Of a DNA stretch of 64,000 bases, positions 8,477 through 17,530 are shown in pieces; within the stretch, counting starts at the first letter, position 1; the number at the start of each line of letters is the position of its first letter. Source of the DNA: Ructibacterium gallinarum (GTDB lineage: Bacteria > Bacillota > Clostridia > Monoglobales > Monoglobaceae); the NCBI RefSeq assembly GCF_014982785.1, contig NZ_JADCKB010000003.1, positions 1 to 64,000 on the forward strand, written 5' to 3'. The notes beneath the pieces were generated by a model. The model made no database searches. It was not told where the DNA came from and saw nothing but the letters and a program-made list of their open reading frames with translations. Made by a program: the position numbers and the translations under genes.

Positions 8477-9736
8477 TTATATTAAAAAATCATCTGCTGT
8501 TTTCTGCTGCTGAGAATAAATTGCCGATTCCTTTCCACGGCGGTAGACAATTTGACCATCCACCATGGTATATGCCACATCATTTCCCCGGGCGGCATAT
8601 ACCAAATTGGACACCGTATTGTGGTTCGGCATCAGATGGGGCGAGTGGAAGTCCACCAGAATCAAATCGGCCAAATACCCTTCCTTCAGCATGCCCAAAT
8701 CATCATATCCCAAGGCTTTCGCCCCATTGACAGTAGCCATCTTCAAAACCTCCCACGCAGGAAGCACGGTCGGGTTTCTTAAAACCCCTTTATGAAGAAT
8801 GCCGCACAGCTTCATCTCTTCAAACATATCAAGATTGTTGTTGCTGGAAGCCCCGTCGGTCCCCAGCGCCACGCAGATGCCTTTTTCTATCAATTTTGGT
8901 ATCTCAGCCACGCCGGATGCCAGCTTGAGATTGCTGGTTGGATTATGTACCACAGCCGCATGGTTCTTCTTTAGGATATCCATATCCTCGTCAGAAAGCC
9001 AAACGCCGTGCGCCGCTGTAAGCGGAATCGAAAACAGGCCGCACGCTTCCATCAGCTGCGTGGGACTCTTACCATAGTCCCGCTGACAATCTTCATTTTC
9101 CGTCAAGGTTTCTGACAGATGTGTATGCAAGCGCAGTCCGTATTCCTTTGCAAACGCAGCGCAGCGGCGCAGAGTTTCCGGCTTGCAGGTATAAACCGCA
9201 TGGGGAGAAATACCGACACGCAGTCTACCGCTGCCATTTTTCACCTGTTCGATCAACCGCTCGGTCTTTTCCAGTTTTACATCCAATACAGCATCGGTAA
9301 TCCCTTCATTCAAAACGCCGCGAATGCCCAAAAGTTCTGCAGCACGTGCTGTCTCTTCCTGGAAAAAATACATATCATGAAAGCAAGTCGTCCCGCTTGC
9401 CAGCATTTCCATGATGCCAATCAAACTGCCGTGATAAACCTGTTCCGGCGTTAAAGTATCCTCAAAGGGAAAAATTTTTTGAAACAGCCAGTCCTGCAAA
9501 TTCATATCATCCGCATAGCTGCGTAAAAGAGTCATGGCAATATGGGTATGGGCATTGACCAAACCGGGCATTGCCGCCATCCCTCCGCCGTTTATCACAT
9601 GATCAAAATGTCCTGGGGGTTTTTGAGTTCCTACATAAGCAATTCGGTTTCCTTCCACCGCAATATAGGCCTGAGGGATCACACCAAGTTCGTCACACAT
9701 GGTCACGGCTGTTACATCATAAATCAAAATGCTCAT
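8477..9736 (-). CDS. mtaD: Amidohydrolase, 5'-methylthioadenosine / S-adenosylhomocysteine deaminase type
   Basis: A 419-residue metal-dependent deaminase of the MtaD/SsnA group. Metal ligands are visible: HTHIAMTLLR near residue 58, HTHLSET in the middle, AAHGVWLSD, and the Asp of LGTDGASSNN. Family members deaminate MTA, SAH or adenosine to the inosine forms. The start at 9736 overlaps the luxS stop as ATGA, with GAGG eight bases before; an in-frame codon at 9766 lies inside luxS. Its neighbours LuxS and a 6-oxopurine PNP suggest a salvage route for the adenosyl group released by methylation. Substrate choice among MTA, SAH and adenosine cannot be fixed from sequence. Confidence 0.85.
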   Translation of the reverse strand: MSILIYDVTAVTMCDELGVIPQAYIAVEGNRIAYVGTQKPPGHFDHVINGGGMAAMPGLVNAHTHIAMTLLRSYADDMNLQDWLFQKIFPFEDTLTPEQVYHGSLIGIMEMLASGTTCFHDMYFFQEETARAAELLGIRGVLNEGITDAVLDVKLEKTERLIEQVKNGSGRLRVGISPHAVYTCKPETLRRCAAFAKEYGLRLHTHLSETLTENEDCQRDYGKSPTQLMEACGLFSIPLTAAHGVWLSDEDMDILKKNHAAVVHNPTSNLKLASGVAEIPKLIEKGICVALGTDGASSNNNLDMFEEMKLCGILHKGVLRNPTVLPAWEVLKMATVNGAKALGYDDLGMLKEGYLADLILVDFHSPHLMPNHNTVSNLVYAARGNDVAYTMVDGQIVYRRGKESAIYSQQQKTADDFLI

Positions 9737-10191
9737 TTTGCATACCTCATCTTTTCGGTTGTCCAATTTTTTATTTTGCTGTAATAGCGTTCTGCCTCCT
9801 GCTTTGCCAGCCCAAGATCCAGATTTCTATAATTGCCGCACTCGATTTCGCTGTTCCCTGGCATGGGGCCTGTATACTGCTGAATCTCTTTCAGAATTTC
9901 CAGGATCAGCTGCAGATTTGCTTCGTGGTCCAAGCTGCGCATCAACAGATAAAAGCCGGTTTGACATCCCATAGGGCCAAAATAAATAACATCTTCACCG
10001 GACGAGGAATTCCGTACCAGCGTGGCAAAAATATGTTCCAAAGAGTGCATAGCGGCATTGGACAGCAAATCTCCTGTATTGGGGATCCGCATCCTGAGGT
10101 CATAAGTCGCAATATCCCCGTCAATACGGGAAATATACACCCCTTCCTTGAGCTTTCTATGATCCACCGTAAAGCTTGCTATGGTCTTCAA
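9733..10191 (-). CDS. luxS: S-ribosylhomocysteine lyase, autoinducer-2 synthase
   Basis: A 152-residue iron-dependent enzyme cleaving S-ribosylhomocysteine to homocysteine and DPD, the AI-2 precursor. The metal motif is HSLEH (usually HTLEH), the catalytic Cys lies in GPMGCQTGFYLL, and the third His follows in RSLDHEAN. The start is TTG at 10191, with GAGG five bases before; it overlaps the punA stop as TTGA. LuxS in a purine operon, coupled to an MTA/SAH deaminase rather than to Pfs nucleosidase, is unusual. No pfs gene is in this window. Confidence 0.93.
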   Translation of the reverse strand: MKTIASFTVDHRKLKEGVYISRIDGDIATYDLRMRIPNTGDLLSNAAMHSLEHIFATLVRNSSSGEDVIYFGPMGCQTGFYLLMRSLDHEANLQLILEILKEIQQYTGPMPGNSEIECGNYRNLDLGLAKQEAERYYSKIKNWTTEKMRYAK

Positions 10192-10994
10192 ATTTTCCTC
10201 ACCACCTTGATGATCAGCTGTTTTAAACGCTCTTTGAGCTTTTCTTCTGCCTGCGCAATGACCTCCTGATTCATCCCGCCATCTTTCATTCCCGCCGCCA
10301 TGTTGGTCACGCAGGAAAGCCCCAGCACCTGCATGCCACAGTGCGCCGCTGTAATCACTTCCGGCACGGTAGACATCCCCACCAGATCGGCTCCTAAAGC
10401 ACGAAGCATTCGAATCTCTGCCGGGGTCTCAAACTGCGGACCGCCCATATAGGCATACACTCCTTCCAGAAGCGTCAGACCCATTTCCGCCGCAGCCGCA
10501 TGAGCCGCCGCCTTTAGTGCGGGATGGTAGGCTTGCGTCATGTCAAAAAACCGGCTCCCCAGAGCGTCTGGATTTTTTCCCCGCAAAGGGCTGTCTGCCG
10601 TCATCTTAATATGATCCGTAATCAAGACGATCTGCCCGGGAAAATAATTTTCACAAATGCCGCCGGATGCATTGGTCACGATCAGCTTTTCTATGCCAAG
10701 CATGTGCATTGCCTGCACAGGAACAGCCAGCTGTGCCATCGAATACCCTTCATAAAAATGCACCCTACCCTGCATGATCAGCACTGACTTGCCAGCAATC
10801 TTTCCTGAAACAAATCTTCCCGCATGCCCTGAAACCGTAGATACAGGAAAGTTTGGTATCTCGCTATAAGGTACCACGACAGGATCTTCTGCTGCTTCCG
10901 CCGCCTGTCCAAGTCCGGTTCCCAGTATGATCCCGATTTTTGCATCCGTTCCAACTCTTCTTTTTAAATATTCTGTCGCTTCTTGATACATCAT
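10188..10994 (-). CDS. punA: Purine nucleoside phosphorylase, 6-oxopurine type
   Basis: A 268-residue trimeric-type PNP that phosphorolyses inosine or guanosine. It has the ILGTGLGQ phosphate loop, QGRVHFYEGY, GPQFETPAEI with the purine-binding Glu, and SCVTNMAAG with the Asn that selects 6-oxopurines. The sequence begins with two ATGs; AAGGGGC lies 4 and 7 bases before them, so the start may be 10991. It follows the PstS-like gene by 26 bases and overlaps luxS, so it belongs to the purine operon. It would suit as the acceptor of inosine-type products from the adjacent deaminase. Confidence 0.92.
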   Translation of the reverse strand: MMYQEATEYLKRRVGTDAKIGIILGTGLGQAAEAAEDPVVVPYSEIPNFPVSTVSGHAGRFVSGKIAGKSVLIMQGRVHFYEGYSMAQLAVPVQAMHMLGIEKLIVTNASGGICENYFPGQIVLITDHIKMTADSPLRGKNPDALGSRFFDMTQAYHPALKAAAHAAAAEMGLTLLEGVYAYMGGPQFETPAEIRMLRALGADLVGMSTVPEVITAAHCGMQVLGLSCVTNMAAGMKDGGMNQEVIAQAEEKLKERLKQLIIKVVRKI

Positions 10995-11020
10995 ACTGCC
11001 CCTTTATCAAAAATTTCATT

Positions 11021-12235
11021 TCACCTTTCATCAGCAGGTGTAACCGGTATATAGCCTGTTTCTTCTAAAAGTTTTTGCCCGTCCGCAGAAAGCATCCACT
11101 CCAAAAGAGCCGCAAGATTAGGATTTTCCCCGCCGGCTGTAACTGCATACATCTCTGAAAGGAGTGGATAACTGCCGTTTTGCATGGTTTCCTGTGTGGG
11201 CATCACGCCATTGATCTTCAATAGTTTTACCGGAACATGGTCCGGTATTTTCATCGCATCATCAAAATACGCATAACCGATTGCGTTTTTCTCATTCCTG
11301 TATGGATGCGGCATAGGATCCATCGCCTTTTTCATCATCTGCGGCTGTACAGGGTCCATCCCATCAAGAAGGTTTTCCATCGTATAAAACGACGGCAATA
11401 TTTGACGGGATTGATATGTATGGATCGGAGCATCTTTGCCCCCCACCTGTGTCCAATCGGTGACTGCACCGGAATAAATGTCCCGTATCTGTTCCACACT
11501 GAGATCATCAACGGGATTTTTCTCATGGGTCATGAAAACCAACCCTTTTTTTCCAATCGGTGTAATTTGCAAAGAAATTCCTTTTTGAGCCGCTTCTTCT
11601 AAAAAAGAATTGGGAAGTTCCTTCAAAAAGATCAAATCTGCTTTTCCGTCAAGCAGTTGATAAAATGCAGCGTACAAACCGGAAGATACCACCAATTTCT
11701 TTTTTTCTGTCTCTGGATACAACACTTCTGCCGCAGAAGCATAGAACGGGAAACTCCCTTCATCTCCATCAATTTTTGGCAAAGGCTCTTTCCAGGCGAT
11801 GGGGTTCTCCTGTCCAAATTCGTCTTTTCTGACAGAAGGCATATATTGATAATGTCCCGTGTTTGCAAATTCCAATTCTTCCGTAAACACCCAAACCGAA
11901 TCAAAGGATAAATACCAAGCCGGAACAACGGCGCACAACACGCAAAAACTTCCAAGCAGGGTCATGATTCCCCTGTTTCTTTTTTTCAAAAGAAACAGCA
12001 GTAAATACCCAAAAACACACACGCATTCCAATATCAAAGAATTGCACAATAATTTTGTATATGGAAACTCTGAAAAAGACGCTTGAAACACGGCAAGCAA
12101 GCAGCAGACTGCGATAAAGGCGAAGCAGCCGATACAAACGACCGCTTTCAGCCATCTATGCCGCACATTCTGCACAGCCGCTATCAATAAAAAGCTCAAA
12201 GCAAACGCTCCCAAAAGCATCCAGATACTTTCCAT
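11021..12235 (-). CDS. Membrane-anchored PstS-like substrate-binding protein of unknown ligand
   Basis: About 404 residues. The first ~110 contain three to four hydrophobic helices, with basic loops such as KKRNRG, instead of a lipoprotein signal. The remainder is a type II periplasmic-binding-protein fold of the PstS kind: FPFYASAAEVLYP, VDDLSVEQIRDIYSGAVTDW, and a C-terminal WMLSADGQKLLEETGYIPV. In PstS the segment after the VGG turn carries a GSGT-like phosphate loop; here it reads YQSRQILPSFYTM, without GSG, so phosphate binding is doubtful. The start at 12235 has GGGAGG eight bases upstream; the TTG at 12253 is a poorer choice. It lies between purL and punA, with 32- and 26-base gaps. 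No ABC permease is nearby. A sensor or scaffolding role is inference. Confidence 0.7.
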   Translation of the reverse strand: MESIWMLLGAFALSFLLIAAVQNVRHRWLKAVVCIGCFAFIAVCCLLAVFQASFSEFPYTKLLCNSLILECVCVFGYLLLFLLKKRNRGIMTLLGSFCVLCAVVPAWYLSFDSVWVFTEELEFANTGHYQYMPSVRKDEFGQENPIAWKEPLPKIDGDEGSFPFYASAAEVLYPETEKKKLVVSSGLYAAFYQLLDGKADLIFLKELPNSFLEEAAQKGISLQITPIGKKGLVFMTHEKNPVDDLSVEQIRDIYSGAVTDWTQVGGKDAPIHTYQSRQILPSFYTMENLLDGMDPVQPQMMKKAMDPMPHPYRNEKNAIGYAYFDDAMKIPDHVPVKLLKINGVMPTQETMQNGSYPLLSEMYAVTAGGENPNLAALLEWMLSADGQKLLEETGYIPVTPADER

Positions 12236-12267
12236 ATCCTCCGCCTCCCTCAAAAGGGGTCCACTTC

Positions 12268-15200
12268 TTATTTGAAGTAGTTGACACCGGATGCAAAGAT
12301 CTTTTGATCCTTGTTCCCGGGAATATTTTGAAATACGCCGACCTTAAACCGCTCCGAATGCCCCATTTTTCCTAAAATACGGCCGTCTTTGCTGGTGATC
12401 CCTTCGATCGCATAATACGAACCGTTGGGGTTATACGGCATCTCATAGGTTGGGTTTCCATTGGGATCCACATACTGCGTTGCGACCTGTCCGTTTTTCT
12501 CCATTTCTGCAATGACCTCCGGGCTTGCCACAAACCGCCCTTCACCATGAGACACTGCGATTTGATGGATCTCGCCCAGACTGACACCGCTAAACCACGG
12601 AGATTTGACCGAAGCGATCCGGGTGGATACCATCTGAGAAACATGGCGCCCGATGGTGTTAAATGTCAGCGTCGGGCAGGTATCATCCACTTTACGGATC
12701 TCACCGTAAGGCACCAGGCCAAGTTTGATCAGTGCCTGGAATCCATTACAGATTCCCAGCATCAATCCATCACGCTGATATAAAAGTTCCATGACCGCTT
12801 CTTTGACACGTTCGTTTTCAAAGGCGGCCTTAATAAACTTTCCAGAGCCATCCGGTTCGTCACCGCCGCTGAATCCGCCGGGAAGCATGATGATCTGCGC
12901 ATTCTGAATGGATTGCACAAAGCGGGAAATGGAATCTTCGATATGCTCCGGTTTCAGATTTTTGAAAATCTGTACATCAGCGATCCCGCCGGCTCTCTCA
13001 AAAGCCCTTGCGGAATCGTATTCGCAGTTGGTACCAGGAAAGGCCGGAATAAAGATCCTTGGTTTTGCAAAACTGGTTTTGGGCTGGATATGACAGCGCT
13101 CGCCATAGGCAAAGGTTTTCATACCCACATCTTCATAGGGTGCCTTAGTGGCAAACACCTCTTCCAGCGGTTTCTGCCATACCGCCATAATCTCAGAAAG
13201 TGCAATTTTTTCGCCTTCTATTGTCACTTCCGGTTCCTCTGTGGTATGTCCAAGCTTGACCACATCAACCAAATTCCCCATAAAGCCGGTGGCGCCAAGA
13301 CCCTTGACCTCTACCACAACACTGCCGTAAGCCGCAGTGAACAAATCGCTTTTATCACAGCAATCCGTAAAAGCAAAACCAATCTGATTGCCAAATCCCA
13401 TCTTCAAAACCGCTTCCATGACGCCGCCATAGCCAACTGCCCAGACAGACTGCACCAATTGGGTTTTGGTGTCCGAAATCATCATATAAAGCATGTCATA
13501 AAGCGCTTTTAAGCTTTCAAAATCCGGAATACCGTTTTCTCCGTATTTTGGCTTAATCCAAAATACCAGGTTGTTGCTTCCCTTAAATTCGGAAGAAACC
13601 GCATGTTTTGCATTCAGCGGTGCCACCGCAAAGGAAGTCAGGGTCGGCGGTACGTCAATATCATTAAAGGAACCAGACATACTGTCCTTTCCGCCGATAG
13701 CCGCAATGCCCAGCTTTTCCTGTACGTAGTATCCGCCAAGCAAAGCCGAAAGCGGTTTACCCCACCGCATGGGATCTGTTCCCAAACGCTCAAAATACTC
13801 TTGAAATGTGAGGTAAATATCTTTATAATCTGCACCGGCGCAAACCGCCCGTGTCACCGAATCAACCACAGCGCACACAGCACCAAGGAAAGGATTGGCT
13901 TTAGAAATCTTAGGATTATACCCAAATGCCATTACCGTGCCGGTATTGGTTTCCTTATGCAGTACCGGAAGCAGCGCCACCATGTTCTGCTGGGGTGTCA
14001 TTTGTGTTTTACCTCCAAAGGGCATAAATACACTGCCCGCACCAATGGTACTGTCAAAACGCTCTGCCAGCCCTTTCTGAGACGCCACATTTAAATCACT
14101 CATCAAACTCATTAACTTTTCACGCCAGCTTTCACCGGAAGGAACAAAACGGAATAAATCAGCATCGTAATTTCCAGCAGGCACAGTCACATCATGATGC
14201 TTTTCCGCACCGTTGGTATTCAGGAAATCCCGGCTGATATCACAAATCGTCTTTCCACGCCACTGCATAACCAAACGATTGCTGTCGTTGACCTTTGCCA
14301 CAACCACAGCTTCCAGATTTTCGGCATCCGCTTCCTGAATAAATCGATCTGCATCAGCGGCCCGTACAACAACCGCCATTCTTTCCTGTGATTCAGAAAT
14401 GGCAAGTTCTGTTCCGTCAAGCCCCTCGTATTTTTTTGGCACCTTATCCAGGTCGATCGAAAGTCCATCGGCCAATTCACCGATTGCCACCGAAACGCCG
14501 CCGGCACCAAAATCGTTGCACCGCCTGATCATATGAGCGACTTCCTTTTTGCGGAATAAACGCTGCAGCTTCCGTTCCACCGGGGCATTTCCCTTCTGCA
14601 CTTCTGCGCCGCAGGTTTCAAGAGAACTGTCGTTATGCGCTTTTGAAGAGCCGGTTGCGCCGCCGCAGCCGTCTCTGCCTGTCATTCCGCCAAGCAAGAT
14701 CACCACGTCTCCGGGCTCAGGAACTTCACGGATCACATTTTCTTTCGGCGCCGCCGCAATGACTGCACCAATCTCCATTCTCTTTGCCACATAGCCTTCA
14801 TCATAAATTTCTGTTACCTGGCCGGTAGCAAGTCCGATCTGATTTCCATAGGAACTATATCCTTGTGCGGCACCCACCGTAATTTTCCGCTGGGGCAATT
14901 TTCCTTTCATAGTATCCTTTAATGTTGTCCTAGGATCTCCCGATCCGGTAACCCGCATAGCTTGATAAACATAGGAACGGCCTGAAAGAGGATCCCTGAT
15001 AGCACCGCCCAAGCAGGTCGCGGCACCACCGAAAGGCTCGATCTCGGTGGGATGATTATGGGTTTCGTTTTTAAACATGACCAGCCATTTTTCATGCGTA
15101 CCATCTGTCATTTCCACATCAACTTCAATGCTGCAGGCATTGATTTCCTCTGACTCGTCAAGCGCCTTGAGCAAGCCGCGTTTTTTCAGTTCTTTTCCCG

Positions 15201-16023
15201 CAATGGTAGCAATATCCATCAGACAAATATTCTTTTTTCTGTCTCCGTATACGTATTTTCTTGACTTTAAATATGCCTCATATACATTGGAAACCAGCGG
15301 ATCCTGAATCGTGACTCGATCCAAAATAGTAGAAAATGTTGTATGACGGCAATGGTCGGACCAATAGGTATCGATCATTCGTATTTCTGTGATGGAGGGA
15401 TTTCTGCCTTCCGTTTCTTTAAAATATTTCTGACAGAATTTGATGTCGTCCAAATCCATGGCAAGCCCCATATCTGCCATCATTTGCTTTAAACCGTCTT
15501 CTCCTAAATCAATAAAACCATTTAATATTTTGACATCGGCGGGAACTTCCAATTTTTCTTCCAGAGTATCTGGCTTTTCCATACTTGCCAGACGGGACTC
15601 CACAGGGTTGACGCAGTAATGCTCTGCGGCTTTTAAATCCGCATCATCGATTTCACCCAGCAGGACAACGATCTTGGCGGTCCGCACCCTCGGCTTTTCG
15701 CCTCCGGTCATAATCTGCACGCACTGCGCTGCACTATCTGCCCTTTGGTCAAACTGTCCCGGGAGATATTCCATAGCAAAATATTTTCCCTCTGGAATTT
15801 CCAAGTTTTCCATTACCAGCTGATCCACCTGCGGCTCTGCAAACACCGTTGGCTTGACCAGCTCCAGCTCTGCATCACTGATTCCTTCTACATCATATCG
15901 ATTGATCATCCGAACCCCAGTAAGGGCGGACAGTCCCAGGTTGTCCTTCAAATCGTGATACATCGCACGAGCTTCTATGTCAAAGCCCTTCTTCTTTTCT
16001 ACGAACAATCGTTTTATGCTCAT
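12268..16023 (-). CDS. purL: Phosphoribosylformylglycinamidine synthase, single-chain type
   Basis: A protein of about 1251 residues converting FGAR to FGAM with glutamine and ATP. It has an N-terminal PurS-like domain and linker (with DTYWSDHCRHTTF), two AIRS-type ATP-binding/structural pairs (ETHNHPTEIEPFGGAAT; FGGKTQMTPQ), and a C-terminal glutaminase with FIPAFPGTNCEYD and nucleophile Cys in LGICNGFQALI. Bacilli use separate PurS, PurQ and PurL; the fused form fits Clostridia. The ATG at 16023 has GGAG eight bases before it, better than the GTG at 16029. First gene of the purine operon, with a leader of only about 55 bases. Confidence 0.95.
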   Translation of the reverse strand: MSIKRLFVEKKKGFDIEARAMYHDLKDNLGLSALTGVRMINRYDVEGISDAELELVKPTVFAEPQVDQLVMENLEIPEGKYFAMEYLPGQFDQRADSAAQCVQIMTGGEKPRVRTAKIVVLLGEIDDADLKAAEHYCVNPVESRLASMEKPDTLEEKLEVPADVKILNGFIDLGEDGLKQMMADMGLAMDLDDIKFCQKYFKETEGRNPSITEIRMIDTYWSDHCRHTTFSTILDRVTIQDPLVSNVYEAYLKSRKYVYGDRKKNICLMDIATIAGKELKKRGLLKALDESEEINACSIEVDVEMTDGTHEKWLVMFKNETHNHPTEIEPFGGAATCLGGAIRDPLSGRSYVYQAMRVTGSGDPRTTLKDTMKGKLPQRKITVGAAQGYSSYGNQIGLATGQVTEIYDEGYVAKRMEIGAVIAAAPKENVIREVPEPGDVVILLGGMTGRDGCGGATGSSKAHNDSSLETCGAEVQKGNAPVERKLQRLFRKKEVAHMIRRCNDFGAGGVSVAIGELADGLSIDLDKVPKKYEGLDGTELAISESQERMAVVVRAADADRFIQEADAENLEAVVVAKVNDSNRLVMQWRGKTICDISRDFLNTNGAEKHHDVTVPAGNYDADLFRFVPSGESWREKLMSLMSDLNVASQKGLAERFDSTIGAGSVFMPFGGKTQMTPQQNMVALLPVLHKETNTGTVMAFGYNPKISKANPFLGAVCAVVDSVTRAVCAGADYKDIYLTFQEYFERLGTDPMRWGKPLSALLGGYYVQEKLGIAAIGGKDSMSGSFNDIDVPPTLTSFAVAPLNAKHAVSSEFKGSNNLVFWIKPKYGENGIPDFESLKALYDMLYMMISDTKTQLVQSVWAVGYGGVMEAVLKMGFGNQIGFAFTDCCDKSDLFTAAYGSVVVEVKGLGATGFMGNLVDVVKLGHTTEEPEVTIEGEKIALSEIMAVWQKPLEEVFATKAPYEDVGMKTFAYGERCHIQPKTSFAKPRIFIPAFPGTNCEYDSARAFERAGGIADVQIFKNLKPEHIEDSISRFVQSIQNAQIIMLPGGFSGGDEPDGSGKFIKAAFENERVKEAVMELLYQRDGLMLGICNGFQALIKLGLVPYGEIRKVDDTCPTLTFNTIGRHVSQMVSTRIASVKSPWFSGVSLGEIHQIAVSHGEGRFVASPEVIAEMEKNGQVATQYVDPNGNPTYEMPYNPNGSYYAIEGITSKDGRILGKMGHSERFKVGVFQNIPGNKDQKIFASGVNYFK

Positions 16024-16085
16024 TCCCACCGCTCCGTTTCTGTATATTCATAGATTCCTGTTAAAAAAATACTTTTCTATGTTAC

Positions 16086-16114
16086 ATTTTAATCGTAAAA
16101 CCCCCGTTTGTCAA
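16086..16114 (-). promoter_or_regulatory. Sigma-A promoter of the purine operon
   Basis: TTGACA (16109-16114) and TAAAAT (16086-16091) stand exactly 17 bases apart on the minus strand. The leader to purL is too short for a purine riboswitch, and no PurR-type box was recognised. A G/C-rich patch (ACGGGGG) in the spacer could be a regulator site. Confidence 0.75.
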
Positions 16115-16173
16115 GCAAAATACCTACAAATCCTTCTTCTGCGACAAAACAAAAACCATCGAATGCGCCAAAC

Positions 16174-16206
16174 AAAAAACGCTCAGATCCCCAAAGAACC
16201 TAAGCG
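16174..16206 (-). terminator. Rho-independent terminator after trmFO
   Basis: An 11-base stem with three G-U pairs (16196-16206 with 16180-16190) and a five-base loop, followed by six Ts on the minus strand (16174-16179). It closes the folT-trmFO unit just before the purine promoter. Confidence 0.8.
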
Positions 16207-16214
16207 CTTGTATT

Positions 16215-17519
16215 TCATTTCAGCTGTGCGGCAAATTCCTCTGTTTCAGCAAGAGCTCGGGCAGCAATTTTTTCTGCCTTTTCTTTTTTATCCCGTATGC
16301 GCTCGGGCAGAGGTTCCATGATTCCAAAATTGATATTCATCGGCTGAAAACGGCTGATGCTTTCATTGGAAACATAGGCTCCCAAAGCACCCAAAGCTGT
16401 TCTTGACGAAAGCGAGGGGGTCTTCTTCCCTTGCAGCGCACATGCGGCAGCAATTCCTGCAATCATTCCAGATGCCGCAGATTCTACATACCCTTCCACG
16501 CCGGTGATCTGTCCTGCAAAATACACATTGGTGTTTTGCCGCATACGATACTGCGCAGTAAGCAGTTTGGGAGAATTGATATAGGTATTGCGGTGCATGA
16601 CACCGTACCGCATAAACTCCGCATGTTCCAATCCGGGGATCATGGAAAAAACACGTTTTTGTTCCGGAAACTTCAAATGTGTCTGAAAACCTACCAAATT
16701 ATACATACTGCCTGCCGCATTGTCCTGCCGCAGCTGTACAACTGCATAAGGCCGGGAACCGTCCGGTGCCGTCAATCCCACCGGTTTTAAAGGCCCAAAC
16801 CGCATCGTATCCTCACCACGGCGTGCCATAACTTCGATTGGCATGCAGCCCTCGAAAACCTTGGGATCCTCCACTCCGTCATGGACCGCAGCGGTCTCCG
16901 CATGAACGAGTGCGCGATAAAATGCCAGATATTCCTCTTTATCCATGGGACAGTTGATATAATCATCTCCGCCTTTGCCGTAACGTGCGGCGCGAAACGC
17001 CTTGTTCATATCAATGCTTTCAAAAGATACAATCGGTGCGGCCGCATCATAAAAATGCAGATATTGATCCCCGGTCAGCCGCTTGATTTCCTCTGCCAGG
17101 GCATCTGACACCAATGGGCCTGCGGCAATGATTACAGGACAGGTCGCATCTATCCGAGTGACCTCCCCTTCTTCAATGCGAATATTGGGATGTTTTTTGA
17201 TCTTCTCTGTCACCATTTCAGAAAACCCCATCCGGTCAACCGCCAGGGCACCGCCCGCCGGGATCCGGGTGGCATCCGCACATTCCATGATCAGAGAATG
17301 CAGCCTGCGCATTTCTTCCTTGAGCAGTCCCACTGCATTATGGAGTCCGTCTGCCCGCAGGGAATTGCTGCAAACCAGCTCCGCATAGCTTTTTAATGTG
17401 TGCGCCGGAGAAAATTTTACGGGTTTCATTTCACAAAGACGGATTGATATTCCCATTTCTGCCGCCTGCCATGCCGCTTCACAGCCGGCAAGGCCGGCAC
17501 CAATTATCTGCAATTCCAT
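16215..17519 (-). CDS. trmFO: Methylenetetrahydrofolate-tRNA-(uracil-5-)-methyltransferase
   Basis: A 434-residue flavoprotein methylating U54 of tRNA with methylene-THF as carbon donor. It has the N-terminal FAD loop [14 protein letters not shown], the family stretch [11 protein letters not shown] near residue 50 that contains a conserved Cys, and [16 protein letters not shown] toward the C terminus. AAGGGG precedes the ATG; the gap to topA is 11 bases. topA-trmFO is a common order in Bacillota. Its need for folate makes its place downstream of folT notable. Confidence 0.95.
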   Translation of the reverse strand: MELQIIGAGLAGCEAAWQAAEMGISIRLCEMKPVKFSPAHTLKSYAELVCSNSLRADGLHNAVGLLKEEMRRLHSLIMECADATRIPAGGALAVDRMGFSEMVTEKIKKHPNIRIEEGEVTRIDATCPVIIAAGPLVSDALAEEIKRLTGDQYLHFYDAAAPIVSFESIDMNKAFRAARYGKGGDDYINCPMDKEEYLAFYRALVHAETAAVHDGVEDPKVFEGCMPIEVMARRGEDTMRFGPLKPVGLTAPDGSRPYAVVQLRQDNAAGSMYNLVGFQTHLKFPEQKRVFSMIPGLEHAEFMRYGVMHRNTYINSPKLLTAQYRMRQNTNVYFAGQITGVEGYVESAASGMIAGIAAACALQGKKTPSLSSRTALGALGAYVSNESISRFQPMNINFGIMEPLPERIRDKKEKAEKIAARALAETEEFAAQLK

Positions 17520-17530
17520 ATTTTGTCCCC

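Noticed and set aside
12913-13512. 199-codon open frame on the plus strand inside purL
   Set aside because: It is antisense to a strongly conserved part of PurL, has no ribosome site and no protein-like pattern; many such shadows exist across purL and topA.
16024-16085. Purine riboswitch before purL
   Set aside because: The transcribed leader is only about 55 bases, and none of the conserved junction sequences of a purine aptamer is present.
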